64,000 nucleotides of DNA. It comes from Dendrophyllia cribrosa (taxonomy: Eukaryota > Cnidaria > Anthozoa > Scleractinia > Dendrophylliidae). Positions 34,896 to 49,300 of this stretch are shown here, one piece after another (position 1 is the stretch's first letter; each line of letters starts with the position of its first letter). Below the pieces are notes generated by a model, which searched no databases, was not told the DNA's origin, and saw only the letters and a list, made by a program, of their open reading frames with translations. The position numbers and the translations under genes were made by a program. The DNA is taken from NCBI GenBank assembly GCA_024195265.1, contig JAJLRJ010000006.1:11926139-11990138 (forward strand), read 5' to 3'.

Positions 34896-37800
34896 CTGTG
34901 CTTTCTGTGAAGAAGAAATGGGTGTTTAAAAAGGCCAAAGAGAGTAACTCAAGTACCATATGAGTTTGATATAAGATGACATGCCTGTCTCTTTTTTATC
35001 AACTCCCCCATTTAAAGCCAAAAAAATCTATGTCATGGGAATACCAGATGATTGCACATGAAAACTATTTTCCTTTAAATTACCATGGTTCACAGTATAA
35101 AATGAGCTCACTTTCTGTTAAAATATGAGGTTTGGATTTGTTGGCAAATCATGCAATTACACACATACCATGAGCCACCTGCTCAATTGCAGCATCTTCT
35201 TCGCAATTGTTCAACGGAGCTTGATGTCCTGGGGTTTCTTCTATACCCAGATTTTAATCAAATGCTCCTATGAGCCAACCCGTGAATAAGAAAAAATGGT
35301 AACGCTTAACGCGATATTGCGTTAAGCTTAATATGCTTTTATACTGACACGGTTCGACATTTATAAAATTAAACGTAATGACTTCTGAAGAACGCAAAAC
35401 AAAAAGGTTCACGGTGAGATTTGAACTCGAGCCGTCTGACTGCTGTCTCATAGCCATAACAACAACCACGCCACTTGGCCACGAAACCTACCACAACTGG
35501 AAGGGTAAAATTCTATTACTTTAACGTAGATATGCGGTAAAACGCGTATAAAAATCCGTTTCAAATTTGCAGCTCGGTTTTAATTTTGCGATAAGACACT
35601 CAATGCGAAACATCTTTAAGCCGTTTATTGTTGTTTATATTCGTTTACAACAAATTGGTTATTGTTATCGCTGTTCTTGTTACGCAACGCATTTGATACA
35701 CTTTATTCCAAAATGGCGGGCAATTTATTCTTCTTTTGTATGCATTTCAATTAGCCCTCTTTGCCTCATTTTCGCGTGAAAATTCTGTTGTATTTTGCAC
35801 ATGCTGACGAGGCAACAAGGGCTAATTAACATACATACAAAAGAACAATAAATTGACCACCATCTTGGAATAAGGTGTATAAGGCCTGGGGCAAACGTCG
35901 AATCTTAGTCGAATTTAATTCGTCGAACCTATGAATTTTGAAATAGGCACATGAATGGTGCGACGTCTGCCGCAATTAAGTTCGACTCAAATTAATTGGT
36001 TCGACTCCAGCATAAGTTCGACTTGCCAAGTCGGATAATGCGACAGTGGTTCGGCGTTTCAGCGTTTCAGCAAACGCCGTTCTAAACTCGCGCTGAACTC
36101 AATACATAAATCATGCAAATTAAAAAATAATCGATTCAAATGTGATGGACTGCGCAAACGTCACAAAAATACCGACTCCCCCATCTGCCAAACGCTATTT
36201 CCCCCCCCCCCCCCCCCCCCCCTGACGAGCATGCGCTGTACAAAGACAATTAATTTCACGACTGGGAATGGTAGATTCTGCATGTACCGGAGCACATATT
36301 ACGTAAAACAAAAGGAACAAAGAACGACAACAATACAAATGCAAAACAAGACCAAAAATACAATACCTCACAAACAATAGAAGACAATGAGTGGTTCATG
36401 GATACCGGTACATGCAGAAAGACCACTGGGAATGGCGAGCTATCGAAAGTCATTGCTGACATCGCACAGCGTGATGGAAATGTGTTTTGATATAAATGCT
36501 TGAAATGCAAATTCCCTATTTGCAATAAATGTTCAGTGTTTGAAGAAAACGAGGACGTCGAGTCGTTGAGGATGGACAGCCGGTAAAAGCGTTGCTCAGA
36601 GCTGTATGTAATGCGAGTCTTCTTTCTATTTTTCGCAATTAAATACCAAAGAAAGGCCCGACGAGCACTGTATTTCGGCATTTCGCTAGCAAGTCCTAGC
36701 AGTAACTAGCCGCGTCGAGTGAATAGAGCGTTTTCACTCACGTGACCTTCAGTCCCGTGGGACTCAAATGACAAAGGCCATGGCAGCCATGTTGGTGTTC
36801 CTAACAAAAGAAGTTAATTAAAATTCTTTTGTACGGGAACACCAATATGGCGGCTATGACGTCAAGTGAAAACGCTCTATAGCACGAGGACGCGTGCTTA
36901 TTCCCGTGTTTTAATGAAGTGCAACTAGTGAAATAGGATTGACGCAGGTTCGACGTTTGCTACCACGCTGGAATTAAGTCGACTCTTTGTCCAACCTATT
37001 TTTAAAAAATTCGACGCGACTTAGATTCGACGTTTGCCCCAGGCCTAAGATTGCCAAATTTAGCTTTTTAACGTGCAATGCAACGCAATGTACGGTATTT
37101 TTAAATTATAAACACGGCTCGATATCTTTTAGTAAATAGTAATCCGCGATATGATATGTGCGATGTTTAAGATCTACATATTCTGTTCATTAGAAAAACG
37201 CAAGGATATATTTCCACTTGAGGAACAGATCAGATCCACTGACGACATATAAGAAGTTGACCTTTAGCGCATAACCGTCAATCAAACAATACGCATTTGT
37301 ACTGTCACGGCAAGACATGAAAGACATAAATTTGGCCTTTATTTATCAAAGGACTCCAAATGCGAAATATCTTTAAGCTTATTGTAAAATGTTGTTCATT
37401 TGTTTACGGTAAATTAGTTATTGTTATTGCTGGATTCACGTTGTGCTTGTTACGCATGCATTCGTAACAAAACAAATTTAAAACATTACGTGACAAAAGT
37501 TTACAGCTGATGGAAGGAGCGAGTGAGTGAGTGAGCGAGTTAGTGAGTGAGTGCTCATTTGCACATCTGTCTCCGTTACCGATAACCCGTTCATTACGCA
37601 TGCGCGTATTTACGGGTTAAAAAATCAAAGGCTCATATGAACCAACTCGTGAATACGAAACGTTCGGACCCCTAACCCCCCCCCCCCCCCCCCCCCCACC
37701 ATCCCCACCCCCCGCCCCCACCCCCTGTGTCCTACTCCCCATCCTCCCCTCACTCCATCGCCGTCCCCATGGGTAAAGCAGGTGACCATTACTTACTACA

Positions 37801-40800
37801 TACTCAATGTTTACTGACCCTCCCCTCTCCTAGGAGTTTTACTTCGAAGGCTCCCCCCCCACCCACCCCTTGTATCTAACTCCCGCACTCCCCTCCCTCC
37901 AACACCGCCCCCATGGGTAAGAAAGGTGACCATTGCATATCACGGGCTCAAAATTAACAGCCGATTGAGCGAGCGATCGAGAGAAATGTTGTCCTACTTC
38001 TATTACTCGTTTAACGCTTCGTGTATTCGCGAGTTAAAAACCCTGTCTTGGGAATAACAGATAACTGCACTTGAGAACTTGAGAACTCATTTCCTTTAAC
38101 TTACCATGGTTCACAGTACAAAACGAGCTCACTTTCCGTTATAATATGAGGTTGAGAATTATTGGCAAATCATGCAATGACACACATACAGCATGTAGTA
38201 TGAGTCATCTGCCCAATTGCAGCTTCTTCCCCACAATTGTTCACCAAAGCATCACACCCTGGGGCTCTTTCTACATCTAGATTTAATAAAAAGAAAGAGA
38301 ACATAACAATGATTCACAAGATTTATCACAACTACTTTGTGTTATAATGGAATGACTTCAACCTAAAAAGCCTGTCTCTTTTTTTATCAACTACATGTTT
38401 GTATGCCATTGGCATGACAGATAATAATTGCACATGAGAAAGCATCGTTTATTAGTTTCTACAATTAGCAGGTTTCAAAGTACCAAACAAACTCACTTTC
38501 TGAATTACATAATAAATCAAACACGAGAAACAGTGTTTCAACAGGATCTCCAACAGCGAGAATTCGGTTAAAAAACGAGGTGCAGCCGAGTATATTATTT
38601 TTACCAACTTCGAGGTGTTTGGATACCTGTTGAAACACTCTTTCGAGTGTTGGATATAGCTTCTCAAACTGGTCATTAAATATAGAGAACACGGAGGAAT
38701 AAAATCGCCAAAATCTATGGTAATTAAGATCGGGTTTCCAAACTACCATCATGCTTATGACTCTTTCTTGAACCTTGATGAATTATTGAGGTTGAGAAAT
38801 AAGCAATGAAAACATTGCTTTGATTATTACCCTGAGGAAAGTGGGTATCACTCACTGTCTGCCTAGTTGCATCATCTCCGGTACAGCTTTTGACAGGTGA
38901 CTTGTGTTTGGCGGGTATTTCTACACCAATATACATGTATGAGAAAAAATAAAACAAGAAGCTTTGATAAATATTGAACACAATGCATTATTCATCTAGC
39001 AACACCTACATGGTATTGATATAATTATAGGATGATTTAACACAAAAAAAAAACCTGTCTGTTTTTTTTTTATTATTATTATTTTGCTTATCTGCATAAG
39101 CATCCTTGGAGACCAAGGGGCAGTTAGTGGGGCGAGAGAGAGAGAGAGCAGAAAAGGGGGAAAAAATCGACGGGAGAAAAGGTAAAGAAGGAGAAGGAGC
39201 CCTGCGTGTTCTTACACGAAGCAGTGCACGAAAGCAAGCCGTTCGCCATGTTTGTCTCGCTCATCGGCTTATCGTCTTGGTGCAAAAGATTCTCTCTTCG
39301 GTCTCCCGGCTGCTATGTTTACATTTGTAAATAAATCCTCAGTCCTATGGATATACTAGTGCACAAGCGCAGTTAGGAAAGATGTTGTCCGTGCCAGCCT
39401 GGACACCAATTAGTGCAAATGTTCACGCTTTTGAGAAATAAGTATGATATGTGCAAATATTTTTTGCTACAGTTGCAAAATATGATAGTTACTCATTATG
39501 CTGCTTTTGGTATCATTTTATGGGGTTTTTTTTTTACCGAAAAAAGGTGAAAACACGCATTTTTATTCAAACATGGCTTGATCTCATGTTACTTATGACA
39601 TCATATTTCATTACCGTGGTAGCAACCGATTTTGCCAAACTTAACTAAAATGTTTCTAAAGGATAAACGAACAGCTACTGAAGACGACATGTGCTAACGA
39701 TAAAATTAATGCTCTCGAAAAAATCAGGGCAAAACCCTAACCTTTCCTAAAGTCTGTTGTACATCCGAAGGTCAAACTGTAAACTTCGCATTGTAAGCTG
39801 AAGTAGAAATAATGGCAAAGTCCTGAATTGACGTCATCTAATCAACATTTTGTAAATTCAAATCTGTATTACTCACTTACGTTCAAAACAAGAAATATTT
39901 CACTATTTAACTATTACGCAATGTACGAAGAGTTGATTCTGACAATATGTATTTAAGGGTTAGAGGCACATTTGAGTTTTATTTCTTACCATAAACCATC
40001 TTCCACATCCTGTTTACAAGGGACTGGCATTGCCTCTCCCAGCTAAACATATCATCATAGCTTCTCTGCAGTGTTTGGATCTCTTGAAGCCGCTGTGTTC
40101 TAGATTTTTGACGGAGAGCAGCGATTGCCTCTGCCCATACTTTGGGGTCCTCAGATTCGATCACAAATGACTTGCCTTCTGGAACACTACGCAGTGATTC
40201 TCCGAACCCAGAGTTTCCACTCACCAAAATAGGAAGGCCAGCTGACATGGCTTCCAGTGCTGTCAGGCCAAATCCCTCTGTTCTTGATGGCATGATAGCG
40301 ACATCAGCTTCACAAAACAACTCTTTCAACCTTTCCTTATTTAGTACAAATGATCTGACAATCAGCTGTTTCTTTGAAATGCCTGTCTGGAGTAAGGTTT
40401 TTGCGACTTCGTCCTGCTTTCCATCAGGTGCACCCACAAATATCAGACAGTAAGAACTGTCGTTCAATTCAACTATTGCACTAGCAGCAATGTCATATCC
40501 TTTGAGGCTGACGTCTTCGGGATCACAGCGGCCAAAGATTAACACCTTAAACTTGGCAGTCTCCTGTGCAGAGTGTTTTACGTCTGCGAAGTCTGCAAAA
40601 GTGCCTGGTGTCAGCTGAAAAATATCCTGATGAGAAGAACGCAGGAAGGATGAGAAAGAATCTGCCAACTTGGGCCCAACTGCCACAACAAGATCTGCAA
40701 GTTTGCACAGGTCGACTTCAGCTCTGTTCTTCTCTTCCCCTTTGGCTATGGCTCTAGGGTAGTTTTTGTGCATTGCCAGTTCTTCGGGTTCGGTATGAAC

Positions 40801-43800
40801 CATTTGCACCCACTTGCAACGACGGTACTCTCTGATAACTTGGGCTTGTTTTTCAAGCTTTGCACCATGACCTATGACAATGTCAATGGTAAGGTCTCTT
40901 GGTGGAAAGTTTAACCAGTCAAGGGGATCACTGAAGCCGGGACGACGCTGTGCTTCTCTGACAGAAATGTTATGACTATGGGCAGTTCTCTTGTCCTCTT
41001 CACTACATTCAAACTCTGGCACTAACAGATTGACATCTACTTCAGGTTGCTTTGCTAAGAGTATGGCCAGTGTTCTGTTAATGGTTGACAAGCCACCTTT
41101 TGAAGATCCCCACTCGTTAGCCAGGAGAAGAACTTTCAATGTTTCACCAGAGTTCCCTGACCAACTTTGTGCTGCATCAAGTGATGCGGAAGGATGCAAT
41201 TCCTGTAAGAGAAACAAACGTGCGTAATTTAAAAGATACTTGAATTATATGTTTCCAGGAGGTCGAGATTCAAAATTAACCAAATTAACCAAAATCTGTT
41301 ACGGTGAATATACAACAAAAAGGATGCACAATTTGGGCTAGGCAGCAAGTATAATCAGGTGAAACGTTAGGTCAGTCATTGCTTACTCCAAATTTGACTC
41401 TGGGAAAAAGGAATAGACGTGAAATCTGCAAAGGACCGCAAACGATAATGCTGCTAACGATATACGTAGGATCTGCGAAAGACCTAACCAGCCCAAAAAT
41501 GAACAAACATACAATAAACTGCAGGGCTGATCTGACTACGTAAAAAAGACTTTGCGAGACCGTGGACAGCCGTTTCGTTGAAATAGGAATAGACCTGACT
41601 GTCAAAGTACAGGATGATAAAATTATCGTAAAGTGTACTTCATTAGGATCTGGATAATTAAAAACACAAAACTATTTGAGAGAAAGGAATTTTGAGATAT
41701 CAATTAAGGCAATCAAGGGTAAAATTGAGTCACAAAGTGAAGCAGAGGAACATGTAACTGCATTGGTTCGATTTTACAAGTTCGAGTTACTGGGGTTTTT
41801 GCAAGTCTATTGTGTGGTAAGAAAAACAAGATGCTAAACAATCCAACTGCAAACAAGGTACATGTATACCCAACAATACCCTTTTTGTGATCACCTTGTT
41901 GCATGGAATGTCCAAGCTATGATGTACTGTGAGCAACTACAACTTTTTCACTGAACAAAGCAACCTCGTTCCCAGGGCCTTTTTCTCTTCAGCTACGTCA
42001 TCATCAGGAGAGACCCTGGTTGTGGCTGGTCACGTGCCACCTAGAATCTGGGTGGTAACAAACATGTTTGTTAGGGGAGGGGTAGTAAAGTGTATAATTG
42101 TCACTTTACCGAGAAAGGGGAGAAGTGTTTTGAGGTATTATCGGTCATCAGAACAAGCTAAAAGCCAAGCGTTTTGTGATCACACAAGTATTTTCGACCT
42201 GTCAGTAAGCGGTTCATGTAGTTGTCAACTCAGCCAAAATGTTTCTGAGCGACGGAAAGCACGTTAAAAACCTTGTTTCTTCAAGGATGGAAACAAACGC
42301 CGCGACGGTCAATATTTTGCGCACACAAATGCCACGAACCGAGCTGAATTCGAGATTTATCAGTTTTATCAGCCAGTATCAGGCTCTTAAATATGTGAAT
42401 ACAGAGGTAATCTTTATCCTTGTGCTTTATTTTATGCTACATTTATACTGTCAGACGGCCAATTAGCAGAAAAGCCAGTAACTAAAATCTGAGATTATGC
42501 GACCGATCGAAATCAAAACTTTGTTGACAAGATCAATATATTACATTGTGCAACATTGTACGAATTTTATAGCGGAGCACTCGCGGGCCGAAGTTCCGCT
42601 GCGTAGCCCCATACTCATAGAGCCTATGCCCGTCATTTTTAATGGTCATGGCTAGCGGAATGTTTCGCGGGCGCGTTGGTCCGTGTGCTTGCCGCCGCCA
42701 CCGCCGCCGCCGCCCGGGTGGGGCAGGGCTAGATCGTGGGCGCGTATGACGTCGCAAAACATGCGCGTTTGACGCCACACAACATCCGGGATCTTTGAGG
42801 CTCTGTTTTTCGCGTGGCTACACAGCCGTCAGCTCGTTAAACACTTTTTTGGATCTTTCGCTGGTCAGTGTTTAGCGGAGAAGTAAAGTCGTTATTTCCC
42901 TGCATTTTTTCGCGGTTTGCTACTCAAGACAGCGATACTAATTAAGGTGATTCCCTAGTTTTGCATTGCGCATCACTACTGCGCATAATAAATTGCGTCA
43001 TTTGCGCGTGCACGAGCGCGCGCGCACTCCGAAGCAAGAGGGTTTCCTTAAAGGATTCAATTACAAAGAGGATTTCGCGCTGGTCGTGAACAATAGCTTG
43101 ACAACGAGCACGGTGACCCCCAATTTTTAATGCAGAAATTTAAATGACACACGGTTGACTACAATATATCGCGATTTAAAGAAAAGTTAAAAATTCTGCT
43201 TTGAATATTTGTATTTGAATGCTGTAAAGAACACGTCTTCAGGTAGTGTTGGGTATGCGCGCACGCCGCGAATTCTTTAATTTCTTTCATAATCTTAATT
43301 CCTGGTCAACTAAAATAGTTTATAATGTAAGATCAAAGTCAATTTTGTTGAACTGCTCTATTATTTTAATCCTAGCAATGATTTTTTTAAGAAATTATAG
43401 TCCCCTTTCTGATTACTAGGGTTCAGTAATGGAACCTCGCGGGTCGTCTAGTTACTATAATGGCCATCCATGTTGTGCAAAAACGAGCACGGTGACCCCT
43501 ATTTTTTATTTCATTTTTGTGATGCTCATAACATAATTACCATCTGGACCAAGTTTTAGAAAATCGTAAAAATTCCTTCTTTTTCAATGGAATCACCTTA
43601 AGGGATACTCAAAAGCCACTTTAGTAGAAAAATAAGAGCTTTCTGGGATAAAATCTTGCTTCGAGGAACTTCATACGTTTTTCAATGCGGGAATCGATGT
43701 TTGTTTTTATTACGGATTTCAGAACCAGAGGAGCGGGGATTTAAAGAATTAACAAGCAAGCGAGGAACTCAAAGGTAAAACAGATTACATTTTTCGATGG

Positions 43801-46242
43801 GAATTTATGTTGATATCAATCTGTGATTGACTTTTTCCTTGTGTTCTTGTGTAGTTTTGGAGAATTGTTTTTCAAACGTGCTTAACTTAAGTTGTATCGA
43901 TTTCTTGAATTTTATCAAAGGCAGCTTGAACTCGATGCGCTATAAATGGTACGCGTTTTGCTTTTAAACATAAACTAATGGAGATTTGAAAAAAATTTTT
44001 CGGAAGAAGATTGTGTTGTCCATTTTTATGTGTTTGTTCATTCATTACATAGTTTGAAAAGCGATTTTATGTAAACAAAACAAGACTTAGATTTTATAGT
44101 TGTCTTCACTCGCGTCGCCTTATGCAAATATGTTTGTGTATTTTTGCAATTTTGTTTCCAAATCAGTTTGTCGGGCAATTTTTGACAAACAACATCTGTA
44201 TTTTATTCGGAAAGTAGTCGTACTAGCTATTCCAGACAGAGAAAAGTTGTTTTTGTGAACTTTTGTACGGTCTAAATGGTCGGGTAATACTGTTTTTGAC
44301 AATTGCTAAAATTGAAAAATAGCCCGGTCGTCAATCTTAATTCTTGCGCTTCCGACCTTTCAGCTTAGTTAAGTTTCACCTTAGTTAAGCTTGTTCAGAG
44401 AGTACGACGCTGTTAGGCTCAGGCTATCTATATATATATATTTTTTTTATCTGCAAGCTAAGATGTAGACACGAATGCAGCTTGCAAACTTCAAGAATTA
44501 TTACATTTTGGTCAATAAAAGCATCATTTTATAAAGCAAACGATTTGTACACTGTATGTGTGATGTTGACTTTGTTGAATTTAGAAGGTGACTAGAAGCT
44601 TTCAAAGATGTACATATTAAAATGTTAAATCCCTGTGTGTCTGAACGAATGAGCCTCTTGACAGGCATTACTTTCGTCTTCTGTTCGTTTGAGAAGATCA
44701 ACGAAAATAGTTATTGACCCTACCCCGATGGAAAATATTTTGTCACAGGGTGGCACGTGACCAGCCACAACCAGGGTCTCTCCCGATGATGACGTAGCTG
44801 AAGAGAGAGAGAGGCCCTCAGGGAACGAGGTTGTGAACGAAGACAAAGAGACCTTGTATTGGTTATTTAAACAGCCTATAATCTAATGCACAAGTACAGA
44901 TAAAGTTACAGCTTCTTAAACAGAGACAATAGGCTAAAGCCATTAATGATATACAGTTTTCCCTTCCAGGTTATATTAATATTTCACGTCTTATGTACTG
45001 CATTACTAGCAATCGAATTAGATGTACCTGGCTTGTTCTCTGTGAAAACCATTTCTCCAGTCCATCAACTCTGAGTACTTCATTGCAAGGTTTCCTTTTG
45101 CAAATCAGTGGATTGCCTTGTGTTACAGGTTGTATATCCAGGAGATGTAGACAGTCCTCATGAGCACACGACACTTCACTGTGGTTTGTGCATTTTTTAA
45201 TTTCCAGATAACAATATGGGCATTTAACTTGGAACTTGCACCTCAGCCCACGCAGGTAGGGAAGATCTCGTGACAAAGATTGTAATGCTTCATCCACAAA
45301 TTCACGCACATGTACTGCTACTTCATGATCAGTTGATTTGTCCTCCAAGACCAGCTGACTTTGACTTCTTCGCTTGAGGACAACCTTGATGAATTGCTTC
45401 TTGCAGATAAGAATAAAATCATGGAAAACTTGCCTCCCAATAACGAACCACGCTCCATTTCGGTACAGTGTAGGGGGCTGAGTTGGTCCAGCATCAGAAC
45501 ACCAACGAATGCAACGAGAAACAAGCTGTGTAAACAGGCCATGGGGGACAAAACCACTTAAAAAGCACACATACAGTGGACAAGGGTCTGAGCTTGAGGG
45601 CTTCACGGCACAAACACAATCAGGCGATGCTTTAAGCTGTGATGGTACAAAGTACTTTCCATCATTTGTAGAGGGGGAAAACTTTGCAATCAAACCAAAC
45701 TGCTCCATCATATTTAGAATATCATCTCTGACAACACCTTGCAGAAGGAATTTTGAAAACACATGATTCACAAGCTCCATGCTGAGGACACCACTTTCCT
45801 GAACTTCATTCCAGTGGTTGGAAACTATGGGATCCTTATAAAAAATATATTATGGAAAATGATTGTTCTGTAACCTTATTCCTCTGAGAAATCAAGCAAA
45901 TATTATATATACAGTGCATTTTATTATCCAGGGACCATGTTAATTTAATGCGCTTGTCATGCATGCATTATATACATACAGTGCAGTGCAGTGCAGTGCA
46001 GTGCAGTGCAGTATGTATATCAACTGAACATAAAACTGTACACAGTGCATGCAGCTTACCAACAATTAAGACACATGTACTGTGTAAGATCAGGCCAACT
46101 ACTGACAGTGTAGTGATAAAACGTTTATGAAAATTAATATTCTTTTGTGAATTTGCTTGGTGACCTATCCTGATCTTTTGACCAGAAGCAATATTCAGTA
46201 TTGTATTTCTTTACATAAAACTTTGGAGAAAATGCTGTTTTA

Positions 46243-46301
<59 letters not shown>

Positions 46302-49300
46302 TTGAAAGAAATAGATAGAAAATGGTTTCAAAAACAAGACACTTTTCAGGACATTTTACAATCAAAGTCAGATTTCTAATATCATTTTGTACCTAGGGAA
46401 AGATACAAGGGGATGGAGGAGTTGGCTCAGTTCAGTGCGTCCAAAATGTTTTATATTAATATCCAAACCTAAAGGTCATAAAAAGATTTCGACTTATAAT
46501 GCCAAAAAAGAAATAAATAAATGCCTTGTTACCAGCCGCTTTTTGAGCTGGGCTGGACATGAGTGAGTAGCGTAAATCGAGCTCACAACAAAAAAGGGGA
46601 TGATACACTTAGGAGAGGTGTCTTAGTCTGTAAGTTATAATTATTAATATGGCTGTAGCAAAGTCCTTACCATTTTATCAAAATGTGGAATGGTGATCAG
46701 CTGCCTGAACAAGTCTATCAGCCACTGGGCCTTCAGAATGACTGTGCTGCGGTGCTTGATAATTATCCCAAGGTCATGATAGAAATTCACCATGGTGTTA
46801 AACTCTTCCTTATCATCTATAAAGCACACATCCTTGGCATAGGTTTGAAGTTTCTTTATGTCAATGTAATAAGTGTTTTCAGCTGCCAAAGCACTAACAA
46901 TCCTTTCGAAATTTATCCACCTGCAGGATAATTGAAGCAAGATCAACGCCCTTAATTGCAAATAGAGTACTGTGATGACATCACAAAAACTTAAATTTGT
47001 GAAATAACGTAATGAACCAAGGCAAAAATTAGAATGGTTTGTATGGAGTCATCAGAGCATAACGGTGCCAATAACTCGCCCGCAAATTGCAATAAGATGA
47101 TGATTTTTGGCAAGCGGGCATTTTCCGTCATGCCCTTTCCGAACATCAAATCCCATTATTTCACAAATTTAAGTTTTTGTGATGTCACACTTTAGTACTC
47201 TATTGATCAACAAACAAAAACAACTGCTCTTCGAGTAGTGAAGTCGTGCTTTAAGAAACTTTAAAGGTCTTGTAAGTGCCCCTAAGGTACGAGAATTAAT
47301 TCAATATGTTGTTATGATTTGTTTTACATGTTCAGTCGCTTTTCCGGTCACACTAGGTGATCCGTCACGAACGTTACTACACTGTACGTCATTTGTAACC
47401 TTTAATCAGTCTTTCGCAATCACTCGTGCATGAAAGGTCAACTTCAACTTTCATATTTAATACTTCCATTTATCTGTTCCTCGAAAAGAAAGAAAACGAA
47501 ATCGTTATCGAATGGAACTCTCGCCAAACCCGGCAATAATGTAAGTTTCTTTTACTTGATATGTTTCGTTTCTTCATTTTCCTTTTTCTTATGTTGTAAA
47601 TAAATCCAATCATCCATGAGCTTGAAGTTGCACAACTACAGTGTAATTAAGTTTTGCTTGTAAGTTGTATTTTTATCCTGACAGTACTATGTACATGTAC
47701 ATGTACCTCCTGTACCACAAATTTCTATTCAATCAGCCCGGCCCAGTGACACAAATTACTAAAGATATTACTCTTAACCAAAGATGACTTCCACTCCGGT
47801 TGTTGAAACATGAGTCATTATAAAGCTGCAAAAAGTGAAAATTGAGGAACTTAACACTAACAGAGATGATCTTTACATTAATATTTGGTAGGCTTCTGCT
47901 TACTCGTGGGTTTAAGACGATTGGGGATTTTGCTGTTTTTTCCGACAAATCGGCAAAATCTGGGACGGTCGGGAAACACGAAAATCTCCGATTGTCTGGA
48001 TTTTTTTATTATAAAAACTAGGTTTAAAAGGCAATTATAGAAATTCCACTGTCTAAAAAGACATAGAGGAATAACCATCCATATGTACACTGTCTTTTGT
48101 AGGAAATGTAAAGATGGCCAGATACATAATACTAGCAGTAATCACAGATTATGGAGACGCGTTCGAAGGAATTTCCGGCGGAAATGAGCTCCTGAAAAAA
48201 AAACAATAGGGGCGGCCATTTGGAAGACCGTCTACCAAAAAATCTCAAATTTTACTGCACATAAACCACAGGACAACCAACACGAAATTAGGATTGCGTT
48301 CTTCGAACGCGATTATGCTAGCTGCTAAAGATCTACAGAACCAAACTGTGCATGTATATTTTGTGTAGGTACATGTATAAAGGCCTTTAATACTGTATGA
48401 TATTAAAGCATCTGTTTCATAAGTTAAAACTACCATTCTGACATAGCCTGCAGGGGCGGATCTAGGGGGAGGGTGCAGGGGGTGCGCACCCCCCCCCCCC
48501 CCCCCCCCCCCCCTGAGATGACCTAGTCTGCGTTGTTCGCTTTTTAAATTTGTTTACGTCACCCTTCAGTTACGTCATTCCTTAGAGGTGCACCCCCTCC
48601 TAAGAAAAATCCTGGATCCGCCCCTGGCCTGCATGTATATACATACCTTGAGAGCTTAAGGCATTATCAATTATAGCAATTTATTGTAACAAAAAGGTCC
48701 CATAATAATGTGAGTCTGTGAGTCTGGTATTTAATGTTGTTATAGATGGCCACGGCCACGTTGGTGGACAGAACAATGAAATTTTCATCCTTTGGGAATA
48801 AAACTATTTTTTTATGCAAACGATTTCTATTGTTTCTGTCCACCAACATGGCTGCCGTGAAAACCATCTATTGTGGGCATTTGTACAATAACTTAAACTC
48901 GGTGTAATTAAGTTGCGTAATTTTCAATTTTTCACAGGTTTAGATTCTTTTTCATAGGTTTTCAAAATTTCACACCCAGTGAAAAACCAGTGAATTTACC
49001 TGTGAAAAAACCTGTGAACTCACATTTTTCACTTGCTTTTTCACAGGTTTTCATTAATTATTTATCTTCTAGTTTACAAATGCATGTGGCTTATAAAATT
49101 AAAACAATGTTAATTATTAAGTTTACCTAACAGGTATCTTGTCCCCCATGTATGGCTCCTGTCTCAACACTTCCATGATTTTGTCCTGCAGTGCTTGAAT
49201 TTTGTCAATGTTGCCTATTTGTTTTTCAAAAATAAAAAACAATTACATTGATATTACATGTATATTATTAATTGCAAAACAGTGATACCCTGTCTTTCCA

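Larger units (their letters stand above)
41961..44833. mobile_element. 2.9-kb inverted-repeat element in a Roco intron, possibly hAT-like
   Basis: Left end CAACCTCGTTCCCAGGG and right end CCCTCAGGGAACGAGGTTG, continuing as about 80-bp inverted repeats (GACCCTGGTTGTGGCTGGTC). CA...TG ends and imperfect flanks (GAACAAAG, GAACGAAG) suggest a hAT-type 8-bp duplication. The interior holds a 1.3-kb repeat shared with 620-1975. No transposase was seen. Confidence 0.6.

Noticed and set aside
44625..44846. Frames reading SFPEGLSLSSATSSSGETLV
   Set aside because: They lie in the terminal inverted repeat of the 2.9-kb element; the same peptide is read at its other end.
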